In this document: positions 33,818 through 42,627 of the stretch, in pieces
Layout: each line of letters opens with the position of its first letter
Numbering within the stretch: the first letter of the stretch is position 1
DNA from: Clostridiales bacterium
GTDB taxonomy: Bacteria; Bacillota; Clostridia; Caldicoprobacterales; DTU083
Assembly (NCBI GenBank): GCA_012842605.1
Contig: DUSN01000094.1
Coordinates: 1-64,000, forward strand
Length of the DNA stretch: 64,000 nucleotides
Reading direction: 5' to 3'
Position numbers and translations under genes: made by a program
Notes under the pieces: model-generated
The model's database searches: none
The model's input: the letters and a program-made list of their open reading frames with translations, nothing else
Told to the model about the DNA's origin: nothing

Positions 33818-35491
33818 ATGAAGGTTTCTACCGTTAAAAGGTTGATTGTACTGCTCTTGACGACCGCAATAGTATTTTCCTTAACAGCCTGTTCAAAACC
33901 CGCAGCAAATCCCGATCCGACACCCACGGCACCTCCGGCTACAGAAAAACCTGCTGATAATGAAGAAATTCCTACAGACTCTGATCGCTACGGAAAGTAT
34001 GATCCACCAATTAAGATGACTCAGGTAATTGCTCTTGGCACCCATCAGAAGTTTAGAGAAGGAGAAGACATTAACAACAATGTATGGATTCAATCCTATC
34101 TTGAAGACCTTGGTATTGAGCTGACCTATGACTGGGCAGTTGACGGAAGTGAATACGGTGAGAAGCTGAGCCTGGCCATTACCACCGACAACCTTCCGGA
34201 TGTGCTTACCGTTGGTGCGGCTCATTTCAAAACACTTGCAGAAGAAGGCCGCATCTGGGATTTAACGGATATTTTTGAGGAATATGCATCTGAAACCACA
34301 AAGGAAATCATGAAACAGGATGCCGTTGGCTGGAAATCAATGCATATAGACGGCAAACTAATGGGCTTGGGCTATACGGACAGCTCAGCTGCCAACGCTC
34401 CCCTGCTCTGGATACGCAATGACTGGCTGAGAAACCTCGGTCTTGAGGAGCCTAAAACCATGCAGGAAGTACTGGATGTTGCAGAAGCATTTGCCAGGAT
34501 GGATCCGGACGGAAACGGTGCAGATGATACCTATGCATTTGCATTCAACGGCAGCTCCAGATCCTTCTACGGCTTCTTCAATGCTTACCATGCATACCCC
34601 GGAATCTGGATACAGAAAGACGGAGAGCTGGTTTACGGGGGAATTCAGCCTGAGATGAAAGCAGCCCTGGCCAAGCTTCAGGATATGTACAGGTCCGGCC
34701 TGATTGATCCGGATTTTGCAGTAAATGATCCGGGTGAAGGCATAATCAACGGAAAATTCGGCATGGTTTATGGCGCCTGGTGGCAGTGCTTTGCCAATCT
34801 GCCCCATACCAGGGTAAATAATCCTGAAGCTGACTGGAGAGCATACAGGCCCATGTCAATAGATGACAAAATCGGCAAAGCCCAGTACAGCAATGCGGTA
34901 TACAATTACCATGTTGTAAACAAGGATTACGAACATCCCGAAGCCATGATAAAGATGTACAATTACTGGTTTGACATAATCACAAACCAGACAGAAGAGA
35001 ACCTGTATAAATATCTGGTAGACCGGGATGATCCCGAAATCGTAATGTACCACTACATCAATCTGATAGGCTGGGAACCGAAATCAAAAATGCCCCTGCA
35101 GCTGTGGGAGGCAATAGAATCCGGGGATACCTCCAACCTTCCCTTTGCTTCTCTGGAGACATATAACACTATCATGAGGTACCTGGAAGATCCCGAAAAC
35201 GCCGGTGTGGAAGAGTGGGCAACCTATGTGGGCAACGGTCCGGGAGGATCCCAGTCCATAATCTTTGAGGTTGGCGAAAACAGGGGCATATTCAATGAAT
35301 TCTACGGTGTACCCACGCCGATGATGGCAGAAAAAATGCCTGCTTTGGAATCAATGATGGATGAAATGATTATTAACATCGTCCTTGGTGAGCCGGTAGA
35401 CAATTTTGACCGCTTTGTAGAGGAATGGAAGAGACTGGGCGGCGACGAGATCACCTATGAAGTAAATGAATGGTATAAGAGGAACAAGTAG
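33818..35491 (+). CDS. ABC transporter sugar-binding lipoprotein, second system
   Basis: This 557-residue lipoprotein has a signal peptide with lipobox SLTAC (Cys25), a Pro/Thr-rich linker and a large binding domain. The segment MDPDGNGADDTYAF near residue 228 is the calcium-loop-like stretch common in LplA-type oligosaccharide-binding proteins. It is related to the protein at 8210 in length and C-terminal pattern (EEWKRLGGDEITYEVN against EWNDMGGELITYELN). AAGGAGG precedes the ATG. It is the first gene of the operon beside the two-component system and is followed by an internal terminator-like hairpin, which would make it the most abundant product. Confidence 0.9.
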   Translation: MKVSTVKRLIVLLLTTAIVFSLTACSKPAANPDPTPTAPPATEKPADNEEIPTDSDRYGKYDPPIKMTQVIALGTHQKFREGEDINNNVWIQSYLEDLGIELTYDWAVDGSEYGEKLSLAITTDNLPDVLTVGAAHFKTLAEEGRIWDLTDIFEEYASETTKEIMKQDAVGWKSMHIDGKLMGLGYTDSSAANAPLLWIRNDWLRNLGLEEPKTMQEVLDVAEAFARMDPDGNGADDTYAFAFNGSSRSFYGFFNAYHAYPGIWIQKDGELVYGGIQPEMKAALAKLQDMYRSGLIDPDFAVNDPGEGIINGKFGMVYGAWWQCFANLPHTRVNNPEADWRAYRPMSIDDKIGKAQYSNAVYNYHVVNKDYEHPEAMIKMYNYWFDIITNQTEENLYKYLVDRDDPEIVMYHYINLIGWEPKSKMPLQLWEAIESGDTSNLPFASLETYNTIMRYLEDPENAGVEEWATYVGNGPGGSQSIIFEVGENRGIFNEFYGVPTPMMAEKMPALESMMDEMIINIVLGEPVDNFDRFVEEWKRLGGDEITYEVNEWYKRNK

Positions 35492-35530
35492 TTAATTTTC
35501 CTGCAAATATAAATTTAACGGATATGGCAG

Positions 35531-35568
35531 GGGGAAGAAGGCGGTTAACTCCACCACTTCCCCTTTTT
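35531..35568 (+). terminator. Internal terminator/attenuator after the second binding protein
   Basis: GGGGAAG (35531-35537) pairs with CTTCCCC (35557-35563), and TTTTT follows at once. A weaker inner GG/CC stem extends it. It should stop part of transcription so the downstream permease genes are made in lower amounts. Confidence 0.7.
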
Positions 35569-35595
35569 CCTAAAATGGTTCAGAAGGAGATTGCA

Positions 35596-38547
35596 ATGTT
35601 AAGAAAAGCTGCCTTCGACAAACGCAAAATCTCATATCCTTTGAAGTGGCTGTGCTGTTTGCTCGTGCTGGCTGCTGTGCTTCAAACAATGGCATCCGCT
35701 GCTCCCGGCATACCGCTTAAGGATAAGTTTAAGTCTCAGGTGGTTCAGCCTGCTGACGATATAAGCGGGATTTCAGTTAAGCCCAATTATGCACAGATAA
35801 AAGAAGAATACAGTAAGCTTAACAGACTGCCTGCAAAAGGCTCAGAGGTAATACTTACTGCTGAAGACCTGTCAGCCCGCAGCCATGTCCCTGAAATTAA
35901 GAGTGGCATTGGTGGGAATGAGGATCCTGCTCTGGTGTGGGATAATCAGGAAGACTGGTTTGAATGGAGCTTTAGTATAGCGGATGAGGGCTTATACGAA
36001 ATCCATGTGGAATACTACCCCCTGCCGGGAACCGGCCTGGTGATACAGCGGGGATTGCTGATAGACGATGATTCGGCTTTTCAGGAAGCTTACAACATGC
36101 TTTTTTTCAGAAGCTGGGTTGATGACGGAGAACCAAGAAAAAACAGCAAGGGTGACGATGTGCGGCCCAGGCAGGCAGAGGTTCCCTACTGGAGAACCCT
36201 TGCATTTCACGACAGCAAGGGCTTGTATCCTGAACCGCTTCAATTCTACCTTGAAAAAGGTCAGCATACCCTGCGCCTTATATATATTGATCAGCCCATG
36301 GCAATAACAAGAATCATACTGAAGCCGCCGGAGGAATTGCCGGCTTATGTCGAAGTGAAGGCTGAATATATGCAAAAGGGCTTTCTTAATGCCGGCCATG
36401 GCATTACATTTCAGGCAGAAAGCAATGTTGCAGAAAAAAATGATCCCATCCTTAGACGGGAAAATGACGAAGATCCCATGACACAGCCCCAGTTCAAAGG
36501 AAACCGGGTGCTGAACTACATGGGAGGATGGCGCTGGAGGAAAGGAACCCAGTCCATTACCTGGGAGTTTGAAGTGCCGGAGGACGGTCTGTATAAGATT
36601 GGCATGCGGGTCATGCAGGATTGGGGAGACGGCCTGTCTTCCTACAGGAAGATTGCCATTGACGGCAAGGTTCCCTTTAAGGAGCTGCTGGAGTATCCAT
36701 TTGTATATGACAGGAACTGGTATGTGACAGCGCTGAAGGACGAAACCGGGGAACCCTTTCTCTTCTATCTGACTAAGGGCACCCACCGCCTGACCATGAC
36801 TGTACAGACAGGACCCTTAACCGAAATTGTCAACTCCCTGAATGACGATATATACATGCTGTCCCGGAAAATACGCCAGATTATCATGATCACCGGAGAC
36901 AACCCAGACATCCATTATGATTATAATCTGCCAAACCACATTCCCGGTCTCCTGGATGATTTCACCCTGCTTGCAGAGCGGATGCAGCAGAAGATGGATA
37001 TTCTTGAGCGGGTATCCAGGAGAAGGCCGTCCATGTACAACAATTTCAAGATGATAAAGAACCAGCTGGAGGAAATGGTGGATGACCCATTTACTATTCC
37101 CAAGCGGCTGCAGGACCTGAATAATGCGCTCACCAGTCTGAGCAGCTGGTACCTTGTCCTGCAGGATCAGCCACTGATGGTGGATTACTTCCATGTTTCC
37201 CCTTATGATGAAAAATGGCCTGACGGAAAATCCACTCTGCTGCAGAGGATAAAGGCCACATGGTTTAACCTGATCAATTCCTTTTACAAGGACTATGACA
37301 ATGTAGCAGGTTTCTATAATGAAGAAGTGATTGACGAAGAGGATGTTATTACAGTCTGGATTTCGAGAGGGATGGAGTGGGGAGAGATACTGAAGGAGAT
37401 TGCTGATGAAGACTTTACTCCAAAAACAGGGAAGCACATCAAAATGAACATACTGCCGCCTTCCCAATTGGAGGCTGGAGCTGTTAACGCACTGATGCTG
37501 GCCATAACATCGGGCAAGGCCCCGGATGTGGCTTTAGGTGTAGGGGCCAATTCCCCTGTGGAGTTTGCCATCCGCAATGCGGTTGCAGACCTGACCCAGT
37601 TTGAAAATTATGAAGAAGTGGAAAAAAGATTTGTACCCGGCGGAATAATTCCCTACCGCTATCAGGGCGGTGTTTATGCGTTGCCGGAAACCATGGATTT
37701 CAGAGCTATATTCTACAGAACAGATATTTTTGAGGAAATCGGCCTGACAGTACCAAATACATGGGAGGAGCTTTATCAGTACACCCTGCCCGTCCTGTAT
37801 CAGAACGGACTGGAGTTCTTCTATCCTCCGGAGCCGTCTCCCTTCCTGTTTCAAAAGGGCGGAAGCTATTATAACGAGGACGGAACCCGTTCAGGACTGG
37901 ATACACCGGAGGCCTATCAGGCCTTTAAGGAATTTACTGAGCTATATACCCAATACGGGGTCCCGGTCGTAGCAAATACCTTTAACAGGCTGCGTACAGG
38001 TGAGATGCCATTAACAGTGGGAAATTATGCACTTTATGTACAGCTTTCAGTTGCAGCTCCTGAGCTGACGGGCCGATGGACGATTGCTCCTATACCTGGT
38101 ACTCTTAAGGAAGACGGGACCATAGACAGGACAGCAGGCGGCATCGCATCCCAGGCCTGCATGATTATGGAAAGTTCGGAAAAGAAAGACGCGGCATGGC
38201 AGTTCCTGGACTGGTGGACCAGCGAGGCTGTCCAATCCCGATACGGCAATGAACTGGAAGCGGTCATAGGCATGGAAGCAAGATGGAATACAGCGAATCT
38301 TAAGGCATTTCAGCAGCTTCCCTGGAAGAAAAACGATCTTGAGGTTATTATGGAACAGCTGTCCTATGGTAGGGATATGCCCGTTGTCTTGGGCGGATAC
38401 TTTACAAACCGCCATCTTGTGAATGCCTGGATTCGGATTATTTTAGGCGAAACCCCTGTAAGAGATTCATTGGAAAAGGCAGTTAAGGATATCAATACCG
38501 AGCTTAAGAGCAGGCAGGAGGAATACGGCCTGAAAGCTGATGATTAA
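35596..38547 (+). CDS. Secreted fusion of carbohydrate-binding-like domains and a solute-binding protein
   Basis: This 983-residue protein has a signal peptide (KWLCCLLVLAAVLQTMASAA) that looks like a type I site (A-S-A) rather than a lipobox. Two beta-sandwich domains follow (WFEWSFSIADEGLYEIHVEY, about 110-260; and ITWEFEVPEDGLYKIGMRV, about 320-410), resembling galactose-binding/CBM folds. A helical stretch leads to a complete family-1 SBP domain from about 583 to the end (ITSGKAPDVALG, AIFYRTDIFEEIGLTVPNTW). It is more than twice the normal SBP length. AAGGAG precedes ATG 35596; a longer reading would include the terminator hairpin. How it stays near the membrane is unclear. Confidence 0.8.
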   Translation: MLRKAAFDKRKISYPLKWLCCLLVLAAVLQTMASAAPGIPLKDKFKSQVVQPADDISGISVKPNYAQIKEEYSKLNRLPAKGSEVILTAEDLSARSHVPEIKSGIGGNEDPALVWDNQEDWFEWSFSIADEGLYEIHVEYYPLPGTGLVIQRGLLIDDDSAFQEAYNMLFFRSWVDDGEPRKNSKGDDVRPRQAEVPYWRTLAFHDSKGLYPEPLQFYLEKGQHTLRLIYIDQPMAITRIILKPPEELPAYVEVKAEYMQKGFLNAGHGITFQAESNVAEKNDPILRRENDEDPMTQPQFKGNRVLNYMGGWRWRKGTQSITWEFEVPEDGLYKIGMRVMQDWGDGLSSYRKIAIDGKVPFKELLEYPFVYDRNWYVTALKDETGEPFLFYLTKGTHRLTMTVQTGPLTEIVNSLNDDIYMLSRKIRQIIMITGDNPDIHYDYNLPNHIPGLLDDFTLLAERMQQKMDILERVSRRRPSMYNNFKMIKNQLEEMVDDPFTIPKRLQDLNNALTSLSSWYLVLQDQPLMVDYFHVSPYDEKWPDGKSTLLQRIKATWFNLINSFYKDYDNVAGFYNEEVIDEEDVITVWISRGMEWGEILKEIADEDFTPKTGKHIKMNILPPSQLEAGAVNALMLAITSGKAPDVALGVGANSPVEFAIRNAVADLTQFENYEEVEKRFVPGGIIPYRYQGGVYALPETMDFRAIFYRTDIFEEIGLTVPNTWEELYQYTLPVLYQNGLEFFYPPEPSPFLFQKGGSYYNEDGTRSGLDTPEAYQAFKEFTELYTQYGVPVVANTFNRLRTGEMPLTVGNYALYVQLSVAAPELTGRWTIAPIPGTLKEDGTIDRTAGGIASQACMIMESSEKKDAAWQFLDWWTSEAVQSRYGNELEAVIGMEARWNTANLKAFQQLPWKKNDLEVIMEQLSYGRDMPVVLGGYFTNRHLVNAWIRIILGETPVRDSLEKAVKDINTELKSRQEEYGLKADD

Positions 38548-38558
38548 GGCATCAAAAC

Positions 38559-38655
38559 TCATGTATAGCAAAAGGCTCATAAACAAATAAGGTTTATGCA
38601 TAGATAAGATGTACATGAAGAGATAAAGGTTCATGTATGATAAAGGCTCATTAAC
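38559..38655. repeat. Degenerate direct repeat upstream of the third permease
   Basis: A unit of about 26 bases with TCATGTAT and AAAGGCTCAT followed by an AAC end occurs at 38559-38584 and 38631-38655, with similar AT-rich sequence between. It fills the 139-base gap between the fusion protein and the permease. No terminator is evident. Confidence 0.5.
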
Positions 38656-38686
38656 TGAAAAGGCTAATGCACAGGGAGGTCATCAT

Positions 38687-39643
38687 ATGAGTGTACAGGC
38701 AGGTGCCGATGCACGAAGATATGCAAGCGCAAAAGAGTTGATACGGAAATTGGGCAGTCAGAAGATCAAAAGAAGCCATGTAATCGGCTACTTGTTTTTA
38801 GCACCCTTTGTAATATTGTTTTCCATATTTATTGTTATCCCGGTTTTTGTATCTTTCGGACTCAGCTTTACAAGATACAGCATGCTTGAACCTCCTGTAT
38901 GGGTGGGCCTTACCAATTTCAAGATTCTTCTGATGGATGATGATATATTCCTTATTGCTTTGAAAAATACCATGATTTTTGCGCTGATTACCGGACCATT
39001 GGGATATATCATGTCATTTATGGCAGCCTGGGTGATAAACCAGCTGAAATTTAAAAACGGATTTGCCCTGGCATTTTATGCTCCTTCCATCACCAGCGGC
39101 ATTGCCATGTCAGTTGTCTGGATGTATTTCTTTTCAGGCGACCGTTACGGCCTGATTAATAACCTGCTTCTAAACCTCGGGCTGATTGTTGAGCCCATTA
39201 TCTGGAATATGAGCGAGAAAACCATCATGCCCGTTGTTATGATCATCTCAGTCTGGATGAGCATGGGTACCGGCTTTCTTGTGTTTTTAGCAGGCCTGCA
39301 GAATGTTCCCCGGGAGCTTTATGAAGCAGCTGCCATAGACGGTATCAGAAGCCGGTTCCAGGAATTGTGGTATATTACCCTTCCGCTTTTGAAGCCTCAG
39401 CTGCTGTTTGGCGCTATTAATTCCATTGTAGGCTCCTTTGGAGTATTCGATGTGGCGGTATCAGTGGCAGGCATTCCCAGCCCCAACTATGCTGCCCATA
39501 CTCTGGTTGCCCACCTGTACGACTTTGCCTTTATCCGGTTTCAGATGGGGTATGCATCAGCTGTTGCAGTGTGCTTGTTTCTGATCACATTTATACTGGG
39601 CCGGGTATCAATGAAATTGTTCTCATCCAAGGATGTATATTGA
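38687..39643 (+). CDS. ABC transporter permease (CUT1 MalF-like), pair A
   Basis: This 318-residue permease has an N-terminal cytoplasmic tail, then IGYLFLAPFVILFSIFIVIP as its first membrane segment. Its EAA loop reads YEAAAIDGIRSRFQELWYIT, close to the consensus. GGGAGGT seven bases before ATG 38687 fixes the start; an earlier in-frame ATG at 38633 falls in the repeat region. It pairs with the permease 12 bases downstream. No ATPase is nearby. Confidence 0.9.
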   Translation: MSVQAGADARRYASAKELIRKLGSQKIKRSHVIGYLFLAPFVILFSIFIVIPVFVSFGLSFTRYSMLEPPVWVGLTNFKILLMDDDIFLIALKNTMIFALITGPLGYIMSFMAAWVINQLKFKNGFALAFYAPSITSGIAMSVVWMYFFSGDRYGLINNLLLNLGLIVEPIIWNMSEKTIMPVVMIISVWMSMGTGFLVFLAGLQNVPRELYEAAAIDGIRSRFQELWYITLPLLKPQLLFGAINSIVGSFGVFDVAVSVAGIPSPNYAAHTLVAHLYDFAFIRFQMGYASAVAVCLFLITFILGRVSMKLFSSKDVY

Positions 39644-39655
39644 GGAGGCACAAAG

Positions 39656-40537
39656 ATGACAAAAATTGCTGCTAAAAAAGTACGCAGGAGACTGCGTTTC
39701 AGATTCAGCTTCAAATGGTTTCTGGTCTATGTCTTCATGCTCTCCCTTGTAGCATTTACTGCCCTTCCCATAGTCTATATGGTATCAACAGCGTTCAAGC
39801 CCATTGATGAGCTGTTTATCTATCCTCCTCAATTTTTTGTACGCAGGCCTACCTTGATAAACTTTTCCAATCTCCTGTTTGCACTCAACAGCTCAGAAGT
39901 GCCCTTTGTAAGATATATATTCAACAGCGTGCTGACAGCATCGGTCACTGTTGGCCTGACTGTTATCGTGTCAGCTATGGGTGCTTTTTCCCTGGTTAAG
40001 TACAAGCCGCCGGGTTCTAATATTATCTTCATGATTATCTTAGGTGCCCTGATGTTTTCTCCCCATGTTACCCAGATACCGACCTATATGGTGGTAAACA
40101 GTCTTGGAATTATCAATACCTACCTGGCCTTGATCATACCTAAGGTGGCTGTTGCCTATAACTTCTTTCTCATGAAGCAGTTTACCGAGCAGCTTCCCGA
40201 TGTGCTGCTGGAGGCAGCCCGCATTGACGGTGCCGGTGAGTGGTATATTTTCTGGAAGATTGTAATGCCCTCTCTCAGGCCGGCATGGGCAACTTTAATT
40301 GTGTTCTCCTTTGTAGCCAACTGGAACGACTACTTTTCCCCGCTGATTTTCACTACCAGCCAGACAATGAAAACCCTGCCCCTTGCTCTGCAGACCATAG
40401 CCGGAGGCTTGTCCATTGCCCGGGCAGGAGCGGTGGGAGCAGCAACCCTGCTTATGACCATGCCTACCATAATTATCTTTACCATTATGCAGGCCAAGGT
40501 CATGGAAACCATGGTACATTCTGGAATTAAAGCATAG
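39656..40537 (+). CDS. ABC transporter permease (CUT1 MalG-like), pair A
   Basis: This 293-residue permease begins with a basic tail (KKVRRRLRFRFSFKW), followed by a membrane segment containing YVFMLSLVAFTALPIVYMVS. The EAA loop is LEAARIDGAGEWYIFWKIVM. The upstream permease's TGA stop runs straight into the GAGGAGG ribosome binding site, so the pair is tightly coupled. It should form the second half of a heterodimeric channel with the 38687 product. Confidence 0.9.
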   Translation: MTKIAAKKVRRRLRFRFSFKWFLVYVFMLSLVAFTALPIVYMVSTAFKPIDELFIYPPQFFVRRPTLINFSNLLFALNSSEVPFVRYIFNSVLTASVTVGLTVIVSAMGAFSLVKYKPPGSNIIFMIILGALMFSPHVTQIPTYMVVNSLGIINTYLALIIPKVAVAYNFFLMKQFTEQLPDVLLEAARIDGAGEWYIFWKIVMPSLRPAWATLIVFSFVANWNDYFSPLIFTTSQTMKTLPLALQTIAGGLSIARAGAVGAATLLMTMPTIIIFTIMQAKVMETMVHSGIKA

Positions 40538-40557
40538 GGAAAGGAGGAGGCAGAGGA

Positions 40558-41991
40558 ATGATAAGAATCCTTAAAAAAGCTCTGGCAGCAGTGATTATGC
40601 TCCTTTTTCTGTTTCCCCAGCCTGCTCTTGCATCCAAATCCCAGGATTATGATTATGTTCTGGACAAAAATGTTAGAGTACCTATTCCCCGCACATATAA
40701 GGCAGACCGGGTCATTTCCTACCTGGGAGAAGAAATAGGCTATATGAAAGGAGCCGAGGATCTCTTTATAGACAGGCAGGGAATTCTTTACGTTGCAGAT
40801 ACCGGCAACAACCGTGTACTGAAGATGACAGGCAGCGGTGAGGTGCTGGGGGTTTTTACCGGTCCGAAGGAAAAGCCCATGAAGAGTCCCAGGGGAGTCT
40901 ATGTGGATGATGACGGTGATATCTATGTAGCTGATACGGAGAACGGGAGGGTGCTGCACTTAAGCCCGTACGGGGATTTTGTGGAGGAGTTTACAAGGCC
41001 CGAGTCCGATCTGCTCCATGAAACGGTATCCTTTGACCCAAACAAGGTGTTCATAAGCTCCACCGGGTATCTTTATGTCATCAGAGGACGGCAGTTCATG
41101 ATGATTGATGCATACAACCGGTTCAGGGGTTATGCAGGTGCAGATCAGGTGGGTTTCAGCTTAAATGACCTGCTGGTGCGGATATTTGCCTCAGATGAGC
41201 AGAAAAGCAGGCTGCAGAGGAGGGAACCGCCATCCTATATCAACTTTGTTATACATGAAGATGGAATGATCTATGCTGTTTCCGCAGGCAGCTCCAATCA
41301 AATCAAAAAGCTGAATTCCGTAGGAAAGAATATATATCCCAGCGGACAATACGGTGAGGTTGAAGAGGATGCTGAGGCAAAGGAACCGGCCTTTGCAGAT
41401 ATTGCTGTGGACAGGAATGGAATAATAAGTGTCCTTGACTGGAAGCTTGGCAAGGTTTACCAGTACGATCAGGAGGGCAACCTCCTCACCGTATTTGGGG
41501 GAATAGGCGCTGTTAAGGGAAAATTCGAATCACCAAGCAGCCTTGTTGTGGACAGGGACGGGAATATTTACGTGCTGGACAGAGGACGCAACAATATCCA
41601 GGTATTTGCTCCAACCAAGTTTATCAGAGATGTACATGAGGCGGTAATGCTGTATGCCAATGGCGATTATGCAGAGGCCCTGGTGAAGTGGGAAGAGGTT
41701 CTGAAGACCGATGCCAATTATACCCTGGCTCATAGGGGAATTGCGAAAGCCTTGTATAAAGATGAGGAATACCTGAGAGCCATGGAAGAATACAGAATCG
41801 GAGATGACCAGGAAGGCTATTCGCTTGCCTTTGAGGAATACAGGCATGAGTTCTTCAGAGGCAGCTTCGGTTTGCTTGTATTAGCCTTTATTCTATTGAT
41901 TTATATCCTTTACAAGGTGTTTATGCTGATGAAAAAGGCAGCCAAAAAGGAACAGCTCAAGGATACGGTCTGGCATGGGGAGGTTATTTAA
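40558..41991 (+). CDS. Secreted NHL-repeat protein with TPR-like segment and C-terminal membrane anchor
   Basis: This 477-residue protein has a signal peptide (KKALAAVIMLLFLFPQPALA), then NHL beta-propeller blades recognisable by repeated LYVADTGNNRVLKM, IYVADTENGRVLHL and IYVLDRGRNNIQVF motifs. A short TPR-like helical stretch (YANGDYAEALVKWEEVLKTD, about 370-420) follows. A membrane segment (GLLVLAFILLIYILYKVFML, about 437-456) and a basic cytoplasmic tail end it. The predicted layout is an extracellular propeller tethered to the membrane beside the permeases. Such propellers usually bind proteins or glycans; enzymatic action is possible but not shown. It is 20 bases after the permease pair and abuts the next gene. 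Confidence 0.8.
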   Translation: MIRILKKALAAVIMLLFLFPQPALASKSQDYDYVLDKNVRVPIPRTYKADRVISYLGEEIGYMKGAEDLFIDRQGILYVADTGNNRVLKMTGSGEVLGVFTGPKEKPMKSPRGVYVDDDGDIYVADTENGRVLHLSPYGDFVEEFTRPESDLLHETVSFDPNKVFISSTGYLYVIRGRQFMMIDAYNRFRGYAGADQVGFSLNDLLVRIFASDEQKSRLQRREPPSYINFVIHEDGMIYAVSAGSSNQIKKLNSVGKNIYPSGQYGEVEEDAEAKEPAFADIAVDRNGIISVLDWKLGKVYQYDQEGNLLTVFGGIGAVKGKFESPSSLVVDRDGNIYVLDRGRNNIQVFAPTKFIRDVHEAVMLYANGDYAEALVKWEEVLKTDANYTLAHRGIAKALYKDEEYLRAMEEYRIGDDQEGYSLAFEEYRHEFFRGSFGLLVLAFILLIYILYKVFMLMKKAAKKEQLKDTVWHGEVI

Positions 41992-42612
41992 ATGGAAGCA
42001 CTGCGATTGTCTCTGATGGTCCTGTTTCATCCGGCTGATTCCTTCCGCAGAATCAAGAGCGACAGAAGCCGGTTTGACAGCAAGCCTATTTTTGTCATAC
42101 TTTTTCTCTTAATTGTGGTCAGGGTTGCGTATATCTACCTCTGCCATTTTCCGCTGGCGCTCATTCAGCCCAGGGACACGAATATCTTCCTGGAAATCGT
42201 AAAGCTGATCCTGCCTGTGGTTTCCTGGGCAGTATCCTGCTATGCCGTTACAACCATTATGGACGGCGGGTCACTGATGCGTGAAACCATGACAGCTTCG
42301 GTCTATTGCATGATGCCATATATATACTTCACTATACCCTTGGCAGTCATTTCCCATGTACTGGGATTAAGCGAACTGATGCTGTACAGAGCATTAACGG
42401 CAGGAATCTGGATATGGGTGGTCCTGCTTTTCTTGATCAGCATAAAGGTAATGAACGAATATACAGTACTTCAGACCATAGGAGTCAGTCTGATAACACT
42501 TGTAACTCTAATTCTGATCTGGGCGGCTTTCCTGCTGCTGGCAACCCTGACGGGCCAGTTGATTGACTTTGTCAGGAGCCTGATCATTGAATTGAGATTC
42601 TTTCTCAGATAG
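41992..42612 (+). CDS. YIP1-family integral membrane protein
   Basis: This 206-residue protein has five or so hydrophobic segments (PIFVILFLLIVVRVAYIYL, ILPVVSWAVSCYAVTTIM, and others). Its opening EALRLSLMVLFHPADSFRRIK is the usual start of bacterial YIP1-domain proteins. The ATG follows the previous stop with no gap, so translation is coupled to the NHL protein. YIP1 proteins have no defined enzymatic role; here it may help assemble or scaffold the transporter. Other members beside NHL proteins in sugar-uptake operons are known to me from genome annotation only. Confidence 0.75.
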   Translation: MEALRLSLMVLFHPADSFRRIKSDRSRFDSKPIFVILFLLIVVRVAYIYLCHFPLALIQPRDTNIFLEIVKLILPVVSWAVSCYAVTTIMDGGSLMRETMTASVYCMMPYIYFTIPLAVISHVLGLSELMLYRALTAGIWIWVVLLFLISIKVMNEYTVLQTIGVSLITLVTLILIWAAFLLLATLTGQLIDFVRSLIIELRFFLR

Positions 42613-42627
42613 AAGAGGTGAACAAGG

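Noticed and set aside
35524-35595. Longer N-terminus for the fusion SBP
   Set aside because: The extension would translate the terminator hairpin, has a Pro/Arg-rich sequence unlike a signal peptide, and ATG 35596 has a good AAGGAG.
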